Shown here: one piece after another, positions 57,185 to 64,000 of the stretch
How positions within the stretch are numbered: position 1 is the stretch's first letter
How the letters are laid out: each line of letters starts with the position of its first letter
DNA from: Caulobacter sp. X
GTDB lineage: Bacteria > Pseudomonadota > Alphaproteobacteria > Caulobacterales > Caulobacteraceae
Length of the DNA stretch: 64,000 bases
NCBI RefSeq assembly: GCF_002742635.1
Contig: NZ_PEGF01000002.1
Coordinates: forward strand, 1,426,001 to 1,490,000
Direction: 5' to 3'
Made by a program: the position numbers and the translations under genes
Notes under the pieces: generated by a model
What the model was told of the DNA's origin: nothing
Seen by the model: the letters and a program-made list of their open reading frames with translations, nothing else
Databases searched by the model: none

Positions 57185-58837
57185 ATGTCCTCGACAGTTT
57201 TCAGGCCCGCGGCTCTCGCGATCGCCCCCACCTTGGCGGCGATCCTGACCGCGTCGGCTGGGGTCATGCTTCTGGCGTCGGGGGCCACGCCGTCCGAGCC
57301 TACCCGCTTCCTGCTCCTTCTGGCCTTCGCCCCCGACCTGCTGATCGAGATCAGCCACTTCTTCTCGTCGATCCTGGGCCTCGTCTTGCTGCTGCTGGCC
57401 TTCGGTCTGCGCTCGCGCCTGGGCGCGGCCTGGTGGGCGGCGCTGATCGTGCTGGCCTCGGCCGCCGTGCTAGCGATCTTCAAGGGCCTGAACTGGGAAG
57501 AGACGTCGATCCTGCTGGTTTGCTTCTTGGCCATCCTGCCGTTCCGGGACGCCTTCCCGCGCAAGGCCGCCCTGGCGAAGATGGAGATCACGCCGGGCTG
57601 GCTGCTGTCTGCCGCCGCTGCGATCGGCGGCGCGGGGCTGCTGGGCTGGTGGTCCTTCCACCACACCGAATTCGCCGACAAGTCCTGGATCCGCGTCCTG
57701 CAGGACCATGACGAGGCGGCTCGGGCCATTCGCTCGTCGGTGGCCGCCGCCATCGTGCTGCTGGCCGTGGGCGTCTGGCGCCTGATCTCGACGGCGGCGA
57801 CGCCCGCCGTGGTCGACGACACCGATCCGGAGTTCGACCGGGTCCGCGCCATCCTGGCCAAGGCCGAGGACGCCGAGCCCAGCGCCAACCTGGCCTTGCT
57901 GGGCGACAAGCGCTTTCTGTTCTCGGCCTCGGGCGAGACCTTCCTGATGTTCGGCGTGCGCGGTCGCTCGTGGATCGCCCTGGGCGCGCCCGTCGGCCGA
58001 CGTGACGAGCGGATGGAGCTCTTCTGGCGCTTCCGCGAACTGGCCGACGCCCACGCCGCGCGCGCGGGGTTCTATGGCCTTGGGCCGGAAGACCTGCCGG
58101 ACTCCGTCGATCTCGGCCTCGCCATCCAGAAGACCGGCGAGAGCGCGGCCGTGCCGCTGGAGGCGTTCAGCCTGGTCGGCCGCCGTCGCGAGGTCCTGCG
58201 TCGCAACTGGCGCAAGGCCGGAGAGGGCGGGGCGGCCTTCGAGGTCCTGCCGGTCGGCGCGGCCAACGCGATCATGGGCGAGCTGAAGGCGATCTCCGAC
58301 GCCTGGCTCAGCCACCACGCGGGCGGCGAGAAGAGCTTTTCGATGGGCGGCTTCGACCCGCGCTATGTCGCGGAGTTCCCCGTGGCGGTGGTGCGCGGCG
58401 AGGAGGGCAAGATCGTCGCCTTCGCCACCCTGTGGCTGACCGCCTCGAAGACCGCGTTCTCGATGGACCTGATGCGCTACTCCGACGAGGCGCCCAAGAA
58501 CGTCATGGACTATCTGTTCGTCGAGCTTCTGCAGTGGGGCAAGGACGAGGGCTATCAGGCGTTCGAGTTCGGCATGGCCCCGCTGGCCGGCCTGGAGGAT
58601 CGGCCCCTGGCGCCGATCATGTCCCGCGTCGGCCGGTTGCTCTACGAGCGCGGCGAGGAGATCTACAATTTCCAGGGCGTTCGGCGGTACAAGGACAAAT
58701 ACGACCCTGTCTGGCAGCCGCGCTACATTGCCGCGCCCCAGAAATGGGCCATCCCTTTCCTGCTCGCCGACATCGGTCTGCTGTCGTCCGGAGGGGTCTC
58801 TGGGCTCGCCAAGCGACCCAAGAAGGCCGCGACCTAG
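57185..58837 (+). CDS. MprF-like protein with DUF2156 (aminoacyl-phosphatidylglycerol synthase) domain and short membrane part
   Basis: 550 residues. The N-terminal part has about six hydrophobic segments (AALAIAPTLAAILTASAGVMLLASG, FFSSILGLVLLLLAFGL, LIVLASAAVLAIF, ILLVCFLAILPF, LLSAAAAIGGAGLLGWW, AAAIVLLAVGVWRLI), about half of the 14 in full-length MprF. From about residue 215 comes the GNAT-like DUF2156 domain (FSASGETFLMFGVRGRSWIALGAPVGRRDERMELFWRF, SFSMGGFDPRYVAEFPVAVV, FEFGMAPLAGLEDRPL). Full MprF adds Lys or Ala to phosphatidylglycerol and flips it. The shortened membrane part suggests synthase activity without the full flippase. Overlaps the convergent small gene by 4 bp. Confidence 0.86.
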   Translation: MSSTVFRPAALAIAPTLAAILTASAGVMLLASGATPSEPTRFLLLLAFAPDLLIEISHFFSSILGLVLLLLAFGLRSRLGAAWWAALIVLASAAVLAIFKGLNWEETSILLVCFLAILPFRDAFPRKAALAKMEITPGWLLSAAAAIGGAGLLGWWSFHHTEFADKSWIRVLQDHDEAARAIRSSVAAAIVLLAVGVWRLISTAATPAVVDDTDPEFDRVRAILAKAEDAEPSANLALLGDKRFLFSASGETFLMFGVRGRSWIALGAPVGRRDERMELFWRFRELADAHAARAGFYGLGPEDLPDSVDLGLAIQKTGESAAVPLEAFSLVGRRREVLRRNWRKAGEGGAAFEVLPVGAANAIMGELKAISDAWLSHHAGGEKSFSMGGFDPRYVAEFPVAVVRGEEGKIVAFATLWLTASKTAFSMDLMRYSDEAPKNVMDYLFVELLQWGKDEGYQAFEFGMAPLAGLEDRPLAPIMSRVGRLLYERGEEIYNFQGVRRYKDKYDPVWQPRYIAAPQKWAIPFLLADIGLLSSGGVSGLAKRPKKAAT

Positions 58838-59049
58838 TAGCGCGGTTGGTTACCGGTCTGGAAGCCCAGCAGGTTGGCCAGATGCACCATCATCAGCATC
58901 AGGGCGACCACGCAGACCATCATCAGCGGACGCCACGGGACCATGCGCGGGCCCTTTAAAACATTGATCGGGCGGGCGCCGAACCAGCCGCAAACGATCG
59001 CCAGAACGAGGAATAGGGCGCAGGCCGCGAGGGTCAGGGGCAGGTCCAT
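58834..59049 (-). CDS. 71-residue small membrane protein
   Basis: Two hydrophobic helices (LPLTLAACALFLVLAIVCGWFGA and LMMVCVVALMLMMVHLANLLGF) separated by a basic loop (RPINVLKGPRMVPWRP). It ends QTGNQPRY. It is a small inner-membrane protein of unknown function, convergent with mprF (4-bp overlap) and divergent from podJ, whose control region lies upstream of it. I do not recognise a family name. Confidence 0.78.
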   Translation of the reverse strand: MDLPLTLAACALFLVLAIVCGWFGARPINVLKGPRMVPWRPLMMVCVVALMLMMVHLANLLGFQTGNQPRY

Positions 59050-59257
59050 GGCGGCTTCTAGGCCTGCGACAATGTGCCTGGCAAATAGTTAAGTCGCGTT
59101 AACCCTCTTGCTTTTGAACCGCGCTACAGAACTAGGGACCTGTGTCCCGATTCCTCCACAGTGAAATCCGCACACGCTATATGTAGCGTTTAGGTCGCGT
59201 TTACACTCTAGGAATCGCTGACTAGCGTTTTCCCCAGATGCGGGGAGATAGATTCGC
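59050..59257 (+). promoter_or_regulatory. podJ promoter region with CcrM sites and possible DnaA and CtrA motifs
   Basis: Two GANTC methylation sites (GATTC 59149-59153, GAATC 59212-59216) lie within 110 bp of the podJ start. TCCTCCACA (59152-59160) resembles a DnaA box (TTATCCACA, 7 of 9). TTAA-N6-TTAACC at 59089-59104 is one base short of the CtrA consensus TTAA-N7-TTAAC. GcrA/CcrM and DnaA control of podJ is reported for C. crescentus, which these sites fit. Confidence 0.6.
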
Positions 59258-62128
59258 ATGACGGCGGCTTCGCCATGGAGCGTTAAGGGGATCGACCCCA
59301 AGGCACGTGAGGTCGCCAAAGACCTCGCGCGTCGCTCCGGCATGACCTTGGGCGAGTGGCTGAACCGGATGATCATCGAGGGCGATGGTCAGGCCGACCA
59401 TCGCCCTGCGAGCGAAGAGACCCCCAGCCGCGCCCATCTGGAAGTTGTCCGCGACCAGCCGACGCGCGCCGAGATCGCCGAGCAGACTGACCAGGTCGGC
59501 CGGGTCGCCGTGGCGCTGGACCGCCTGACCCGCCGCATCGAAGTGGCCGAGGGCCGCAACGCCGCCGCCATCTCCGGCATCGACCATTCCGTTCGCGACG
59601 CCATCGCGCGCCTCGGCCGCGCCGAGCGCGAGCAGATCGCCGTCGCCGCCCGCTTCGAAGGCGCGGTGGACGAGCTGAAGACCGAACAGACCCGCACGGC
59701 CGAACGCATCCGCCGGATCGAGGCCGAGGCCGCCGGACCGCGGTCGGTGGAAGCTCTCCGCGCCCTGGAAGGGGCCTTGGGCAAGGTCGCCGGCCACCTC
59801 TATGACGGCGAGGCTCGCACCCGCGAAGCGATCGCCGCGCTCGAAGCCCGTCTGGACGCCCAAGCCGCGCCGCCGCCGCAGGACCCGAACGAACTGGTCG
59901 AGGCTGTCGTCGCTCGCCTGGGCGAGCGTCTGGAAGCCGCCGAGACCCGCACCAGCGAAGCCCTGCGCGAGCTCGGCGCGTCGTTCTCGGCGCTTGATGA
60001 GCGCCTGGGCGTCGTCGAGAGCGCCAATCCGGCCGCCGGCATGCAGGAGCGCCTCGACAGCCTGGCCGCCACGCTCAGCGAGAAGATGGAAGCCGCGCGT
60101 CTGGAGATGGCCGAGCGTCTGCGCGAGACCGCCGACGGCCGCTTCGACCGCATGGAGCGCAAGCTCGGCGAAATGGCCGCTCACGTCGAAGCCGCCGAGC
60201 AGCGCTCGGCCCAGGCCATCGAGCGCATGGGCCGCGAAGTGGTCAGCGTCGCCGACGCCTTCAACCGTCGCGTCCAGGCCGCCGAGAACCGCAGCGCCGC
60301 CGCGATCGAGCAGGTCGGGGGCGAGGTCGCGCGCATCGCCGCCAGCGTTGAGACTCGCCTGAACCGCAATGACAGCGTCCAGGGCCAGGCTCTGGAAAAG
60401 CTGGGCGCGGAGATCGCCCGCATCACCGAACGGCTGACCGAGCGGATCGGCAGCGCCGAGCGTCGCAACGCCCTGGCCATCGACGACGTCGGCGAGCAGG
60501 TGGCGCGTGTCACCGAGCGCCTGAACCAACGCCACGAACGCTCCAGCCAGGAGCTGCTGGACCGCATCCGCCAGAGCGAAGAGCGCACGCTCCGCATGCT
60601 GGAGGAAGCGCGCGACAAGATCGACACGCGTCTGCACGAGGCCCAGCGCAAGCCCGAGCCTGTCTCGCCGCCGCCCGCGCCTGAACCGGTCACCGAATTC
60701 ACCCCGCCGCCCGCCGCGCCTTTCGAGGACGATATGGTGCTTGGCGAGGCCTCGCCCTTCACCGACGACGACGTGTTCGACGCGGCGCCGCCGGCCGACG
60801 ACGACCTCGACGCATTCCCGCTGGACGAGGTCGAGGACAACGAGCTCGGCGCGGACGACTTCGCGTTCGCCGACGCCCTGGACGAGGAAGAAGAGCGGGA
60901 TGACGCCCCGCAAGCGGCGGCGCCTCAAGCCGCGCCCGCCCAGCCGGACCGTCCGCTGTCGACCCGCGAGATCATCGAGCAGGCCCGAGCGGCCGCTCGC
61001 GCCGCCGCCGCCGCGGACGCCAAGGGCGTTGGCGCGGGCCATAAGGCCAAGGCCGAGAAGACCGGCGGCTCGCTGTTTGGCGGCTTCGGCGCCTTCTCGG
61101 CCAAGAAGCCCAAGCGCCGCATGGGGACCACCGTCGCCAGCGTGGCCGTCGCGATCGGCAGCGCCGCCGTGGTCGGCGCCTGCGTCGGCGGCCTGCTGCT
61201 GCTGGGCGACCAGAACGCCGGCGGGAATGCGCCGCGCACCGCTCAGGCCTTGGCGGAGCGGAAGCCGGCCCAGGCCAGCGTCGCCCCGACCGGTTCTCGC
61301 GCCGCGATCGCTCTGACCTCGGCTCCGGCCAAGCCGGCTCAGACCGAAGCCGCCCCGGTCGCTCCGGCGCTGTCGGACGAAGCCAAGGCCCTGTTTGTCG
61401 AGTCCATTCGCAAGATCGAAACGGGTGATCGCACCGGCCTCGAGGGCCTGAAGCGCGTCGCCAACGGCGGCTATCCGGCCGCTCAGTTCTACCTGTCCAA
61501 GCTGCTCGAGAGCGGCAAGGGCGGCGTCAAGCGCGACATGGTCGAGGCGCGCCGCTGGAGCGAGCGGGCCGCCAACGGCGGCGATCCGCGCGCCATGCAC
61601 AATCTGGCGCTCTACTATTTCAAGGGCGAGGGCGGTCCACGCAATTCGACGACCGCCGCCGTGTGGTTCCGCAAGGCCGCCGACACCGGCCTCGTCGACA
61701 GCCAGTTCAACCTGGCCCAGCTCTATGAAAGCGGTCTGGGCGTCAGCCAGAACGCCGCCGAAGCCTACAAGTGGTACGTGATCGCTGGCCGAGCGGGCGA
61801 TGCGACGGCCCGCAGCCGCGCCAACGCCCTGCGTCCTCAGCTGACGGCCGAGGCTCTGCAGACGGCGGACCGTTCGGCCCTGGCCTTCCGCGCCCAGGCC
61901 CCGATCCAGACGGCGGCGCTCACGGCGACCGCCGGTCCCGCGCGCGGCGATCTGGGCGTGGCGCAACAGGCTCTGTCGCGACTGGGCTACTATCAAGGGC
62001 CGCGCGATGGCGTAGCCTCGCCGGCGCTGCGGATGGCGATCGCCGCCTATCAGCGCGACCAGGGGCTGCCGGCCTCGGGCGAGGTCGATGGCGAGACGCT
62101 GGGTCGTCTGGCGGCCTCGGCCCATTGA
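59258..62128 (+). CDS. podJ: polar organelle development protein PodJ
   Basis: 956 residues, close to the C. crescentus protein (about 974). MTAASPWSVKGIDPKAREVAKDLARRSGMTLGEWLNRMII opens with a conserved helix; residues 50-465 form a coiled coil with repeated ARIAE/RLEAAE heptads; 465-570 are Pro/Asp/Glu-rich; a basic KKPKRRMG precedes a membrane helix at about 624-650. The periplasmic part has three Sel1-like repeats (from about 738: GYPAAQFYLSKLLESGKGG, NGGDPRAMHNLALYYFKGEGG, GLVDSQFNLAQLYESGLG) and a peptidoglycan-binding domain (QQALSRLGYYQGPRDGVAS, about 898-950). PodJ marks the new pole and recruits PleC, and is needed for pili and holdfast. Periplasmic proteolysis yields the short form. 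Confidence 0.96.
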   Translation: MTAASPWSVKGIDPKAREVAKDLARRSGMTLGEWLNRMIIEGDGQADHRPASEETPSRAHLEVVRDQPTRAEIAEQTDQVGRVAVALDRLTRRIEVAEGRNAAAISGIDHSVRDAIARLGRAEREQIAVAARFEGAVDELKTEQTRTAERIRRIEAEAAGPRSVEALRALEGALGKVAGHLYDGEARTREAIAALEARLDAQAAPPPQDPNELVEAVVARLGERLEAAETRTSEALRELGASFSALDERLGVVESANPAAGMQERLDSLAATLSEKMEAARLEMAERLRETADGRFDRMERKLGEMAAHVEAAEQRSAQAIERMGREVVSVADAFNRRVQAAENRSAAAIEQVGGEVARIAASVETRLNRNDSVQGQALEKLGAEIARITERLTERIGSAERRNALAIDDVGEQVARVTERLNQRHERSSQELLDRIRQSEERTLRMLEEARDKIDTRLHEAQRKPEPVSPPPAPEPVTEFTPPPAAPFEDDMVLGEASPFTDDDVFDAAPPADDDLDAFPLDEVEDNELGADDFAFADALDEEEERDDAPQAAAPQAAPAQPDRPLSTREIIEQARAAARAAAAADAKGVGAGHKAKAEKTGGSLFGGFGAFSAKKPKRRMGTTVASVAVAIGSAAVVGACVGGLLLLGDQNAGGNAPRTAQALAERKPAQASVAPTGSRAAIALTSAPAKPAQTEAAPVAPALSDEAKALFVESIRKIETGDRTGLEGLKRVANGGYPAAQFYLSKLLESGKGGVKRDMVEARRWSERAANGGDPRAMHNLALYYFKGEGGPRNSTTAAVWFRKAADTGLVDSQFNLAQLYESGLGVSQNAAEAYKWYVIAGRAGDATARSRANALRPQLTAEALQTADRSALAFRAQAPIQTAALTATAGPARGDLGVAQQALSRLGYYQGPRDGVASPALRMAIAAYQRDQGLPASGEVDGETLGRLAASAH

Positions 62129-62253
62129 TCCGTCGCGAAGGCTCCTCCAATTTGATTGTCGAAAAGGCGAGAGGCGCGCGGCCGCCGTATATTTCGCCGC
62201 ATATCGTCCGTGGACCTCTGGCTTCGGGTCGGTAATAGTCCCGCTCGGGGCAG

Positions 62254-62277
62254 GGAAGGCGGTTTCGACGGCCTTCC
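62254..62277 (+). promoter_or_regulatory. hairpin in the leader of the DUF3429-like gene
   Basis: The perfect 7-bp stem GGAAGGC/GCCTTCC with 10-nt loop ends three bases before the Shine-Dalgarno GGAG (62281-62284). No T-run follows, so it is not a terminator; an effect on translation is possible. Confidence 0.35.
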
Positions 62278-62290
62278 GAAGGAGTTGATC

Positions 62291-62752
62291 ATGAACGAGT
62301 CCGTGGGCGGGCGGACGCCGGTTCCTCCGGCGGTATGGGTCTTTGGTCTATCGACCCTCATTCCATTTTTCGTCTCATCGGCCTTGTTCTGCTACGGCCC
62401 CGCTAGAATCCAGAGCCCCGCCTTGGTGGGGTTGCTGGCCTATTCGACCGCGATGGTGTCCTACTTCGGGGGCGTGCGCACGGGACTTGAGATCGAGAAC
62501 CCCAGCCCGCGATGGTCGGTGCTCGGGCTTTCGTTGCTGTTTCCCCTGGCGGGCTTTGGCCTGTTGCTGGGCGAGCTGAAGTTCGACCCGGCGTGGCAAC
62601 TGTCGGGCTTCCTGCTGCTTTTGCTGCTGCAGTGGGTCTGGGACGTGACGAACCACGAAGGTCCCACCTGGCGTCCGCGCATGCGCACTCTGATGACCGC
62701 CGGCGCCGCCATCTCGCTGGCCTTCTCGCTGGAGCAGGCGCTTCACATGTAG
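62291..62752 (+). CDS. DUF3429-like integral membrane protein
   Basis: 153 residues with five hydrophobic segments (VWVFGLSTLIPFFVSSALFCYGP, ALVGLLAYSTAMVSYFGGV, WSVLGLSLLFPLAGFGLLLG, LSGFLLLLLLQWVWDV, MTAGAAISLAFSLEQAL). The YSTAMVSYFGGVRTGLE and LLLLLQWVWDVTNHEG blocks are typical of the DUF3429 family. The function is unknown. ATG 62291 has GGAG six bases upstream; a longer frame from 62156 is unlikely. Confidence 0.8.
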   Translation: MNESVGGRTPVPPAVWVFGLSTLIPFFVSSALFCYGPARIQSPALVGLLAYSTAMVSYFGGVRTGLEIENPSPRWSVLGLSLLFPLAGFGLLLGELKFDPAWQLSGFLLLLLLQWVWDVTNHEGPTWRPRMRTLMTAGAAISLAFSLEQALHM

Positions 62753-62766
62753 CGCCCGGCGGCGGC

Positions 62767-63474
62767 CTAGTCCGGCCGTAGCGACCCCATCCCGACCGCG
62801 TGGACCCGCTTGGGACCCAGGGCGCCGGCCAGCATCGCGCCGTCGAACAGGTTCGAGAACGCCTCGTCCAGGATGTTCAGCCCGCCGGTGAAGGCGCCGA
62901 ACGCCGGCAACACCAGGCGCTGGCCGTCCGTCACGAAGCACCGCCGCCGAACGGTTCCTCGACCGCTGGAGACCTTGGCCGCCGGGTGCAAGTGGCCGGC
63001 GACTTCGCCAAGTTGCACGCCCGGCTGGGGCTCGTGGCGTAGCGTCAGGCCCATCAACGCGGCTTCGTCGATGACGTCGCCCGGCAGCGCCCTGGGCCCG
63101 TCAGCGTCGTGGTTGCCCACGGCCCAGACCAGTTCACGCCCTAGCGCCAGGCCTTCCAGCCTCCGGTAGTCGTCTCCCGCCAGCCGCGCTTCGCCGCCGC
63201 CGTCGTGGAAGCTGTCCCCTAGGAAGATCAGCCGCCGGGGCGAGAGCAGGGCGATCTCCCGGTCCAGGCGGTCCAGGGTCTCGCGCGTGTCGTAGGGCGG
63301 CAGCATCTGGCCGAAGCGCGCGGCGTAGCTGCTGCCCTTCTCGAAGTGCAGGTCGGCGACCACCAGGGTGTGCTCGCTTTCCAGCCACATCGCGCCAGAC
63401 CAGCGCAGCATGACCTCGACATCGCACAATGCGATCCGCAGGCCGCCGCAGGGAGAAGGAGCAAAGCGGGTCAA
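62767..63474 (-). CDS. pdeM: ligase-associated DNA damage response endonuclease (metallophosphoesterase)
   Basis: 235 residues of the calcineurin-like phosphoesterase fold: VVADLHFEKGSSYAARFGQMLPPYDTRETLDRL (metal-binding DxH), LIFLGDSFHDGGGEARL (GDxxHD), VWAVGNHDADGPRAL (GNHD) and EVAGHLHPAAKVSSGRG (GHxHP). This is the PdeM pattern of the bacterial ligase-associated repair cluster, encoded next to an Lhr-type helicase. The start overlaps the helicase stop (ATGA), as is usual for this pair. The ligase and exonuclease partners are outside the window. Confidence 0.9.
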   Translation of the reverse strand: MTRFAPSPCGGLRIALCDVEVMLRWSGAMWLESEHTLVVADLHFEKGSSYAARFGQMLPPYDTRETLDRLDREIALLSPRRLIFLGDSFHDGGGEARLAGDDYRRLEGLALGRELVWAVGNHDADGPRALPGDVIDEAALMGLTLRHEPQPGVQLGEVAGHLHPAAKVSSGRGTVRRRCFVTDGQRLVLPAFGAFTGGLNILDEAFSNLFDGAMLAGALGPKRVHAVGMGSLRPD

Positions 63475-64000
63475 TGCATGGCCTCGGCGATCAGGTCTTC
63501 CTCGGCCTCGGCCAGGATCATCTCGCCGGCGGCGTCGCCCGGCGCGCGCTCGCGGCCGATCTCCAGCATGATCGGCACGGCGAAGGGCGAGACGCGATCC
63601 AGCGGCACGTGGCGTATCTTGCCTCGCACCCGCGCCAGCATGTCGCCCAGGCGCGCGATGTCGAGCATGCCGGTGGCCGCGTCATGGCGGGCGCAGCGCA
63701 GCATCAGGTGATCGGGTTGGTGTTTGCGCAGCACGTCGTAGATCAGGTCGGTCGAGAAGGTCACTTGGCGTCCGGACTTCTCCGCGCCCGGATGGCGGCG
63801 CTCGATGAGCCCGGCGATCAGGGCGCAGTGCTTGAAGGCCCGCTTCATCATGAAGCTCTCGTCCAGCCAAGCCTCGAGATCGTCGCCCAACATGTCCTGG
63901 GCGAACAACTCGTCGAGGTCGAGGCCGTCCATCGGTCGCAGCGCCCAGATGTTCAGAGCGTAGTCGTTGCAGACGAAGCCCAGCGGGCCGACGCCCAGCC
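63471..64000 (-). CDS. ligase-associated DEXH-box helicase, C-terminal part (truncated by window edge)
   Basis: The last 176 codons are present: GFVCNDYALNIWALRPMDGLDLDELFAQDMLGDDLEAWLDESFMMKRAFKHCALIAGLIERRHPG followed by KSGRQVTFSTDLIYDVLRKHQPDHLMLRCARHDAATGMLDIARLGDML. This is the C-terminal accessory domain of the Lhr-like helicase found with PdeM, which unwinds DNA 3' to 5' in repair. The helicase core with Walker motifs lies beyond the window. Translationally coupled to pdeM. Confidence 0.88.
   Translation of the reverse strand, partial: LGVGPLGFVCNDYALNIWALRPMDGLDLDELFAQDMLGDDLEAWLDESFMMKRAFKHCALIAGLIERRHPGAEKSGRQVTFSTDLIYDVLRKHQPDHLMLRCARHDAATGMLDIARLGDMLARVRGKIRHVPLDRVSPFAVPIMLEIGRERAPGDAAGEMILAEAEEDLIAEAMH

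Noticed and set aside
59089-59104. Full CtrA box in the podJ promoter (TTAA-N6-TTAACC)
   Set aside because: Spacing is six bases instead of seven, so it is kept only as a near match within the promoter region, not as a CtrA site.
59222-62125. A 967-codon open frame on the minus strand opposite podJ
   Set aside because: It mirrors podJ codon structure in a GC-rich genome; its product is low-complexity Arg/Gly/Ala/Leu without domains, and podJ is clearly the real gene. Similar antisense frames opposite dxs, edd, lacI and fliM were dropped for the same reason.

Overview
The window is GC-rich alphaproteobacterial chromosome and almost certainly comes from a Caulobacter species close to C. vibrioides/crescentus. 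The evidence is a full-length polarity factor PodJ, a divergent fliL-fliM / flgF-flgG-flgA-flgH flagellar cluster with a sigma-54 promoter, an Entner-Doudoroff operon zwf-pgl-edd-glk next to a LacI regulator, and GANTC (CcrM) sites in the podJ promoter. Coding density is high, and many genes overlap by 1-4 bases. I see no prophage, transposase, tRNA, rRNA or CRISPR array. The only dispersed repeats are four copies of a GC-rich extragenic inverted-repeat element.

Layout. 0-0.4 kb: start of the acetolactate synthase large subunit gene (minus strand) behind a transcription attenuator with an Ile-Val-Leu leader peptide. 0.5-8.4 kb: serine hydrolase, CinA-type amidase, miaA, serB, a HAD phosphatase, mrp, a FadL-type porin and a peroxisomal-type SDR. 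8.4-9.2 kb: about 870 bp without a gene, framed by two repeat elements and holding a possible structured RNA. 9.2-12.2 kb: ABC permease, ATPase and HlyD export operon. 12.4-22.9 kb: EF-hand protein, nucleoside transporter, GST, thioesterase, DUF3253-like protein, uracil-DNA glycosylase-like protein, lipoprotein hydrolase, Leu/Glu-type dehydrogenase, UVR-motif protein, MFS exporter, an overlooked 48-residue protein, transglutaminase and TetR regulator. 22.9-28.5 kb: GT2 glycosyltransferase, XRE regulator plus RTX-like protein, VWA protein, GNAT, histidine phosphatase. 28.6-31.7 kb: xseB-ispA-dxs. 32.3-41.6 kb: flagellar genes. 41.8-53.0 kb: glucose catabolism (zwf-pgl-edd-glk, lacI, GH3 glucosidase, pyk). 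53.0-57.0 kb: Crp/Fnr regulator and an acyl-CoA dehydrogenase pair around a DsbA-family gene. 57.2-62.8 kb: MprF-like synthase, small membrane protein, podJ, DUF3429-like protein. 62.8-64.0 kb: pdeM and the 3' part of its helicase partner.

The most coherent new-looking picture is the sugar-catabolism block. A palindrome of the type TGACARCGYTGTCA occurs in front of zwf, in front of lacI, and between lacI and the GH3 gene. A weaker copy lies inside the GH3 gene about 200 bp ahead of pyk. This predicts one LacI-type regulon joining extracellular beta-glucoside cleavage, glucose phosphorylation, the Entner-Doudoroff pathway and pyruvate kinase. Directly after the third operator lies a 25-codon ORF with a near-perfect Shine-Dalgarno, followed by a strong intrinsic terminator and only then the GH3 gene. 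This looks like an attenuated leader or a small mRNA/sRNA under LacI control.

Other regulatory structures read directly from sequence are: a sigma-54 -24/-12 promoter for flgFGAH; a near-identical 17-bp motif upstream of both the TetR gene and the distant acyl-CoA dehydrogenase operon; an AT-rich inverted pair of 12-mers between the divergent GT2 and XRE genes; and a GST gene whose ribosome-binding site is built into the terminator hairpin of the preceding gene. Functions below are assigned from recognised motifs and family knowledge. No database search was possible.
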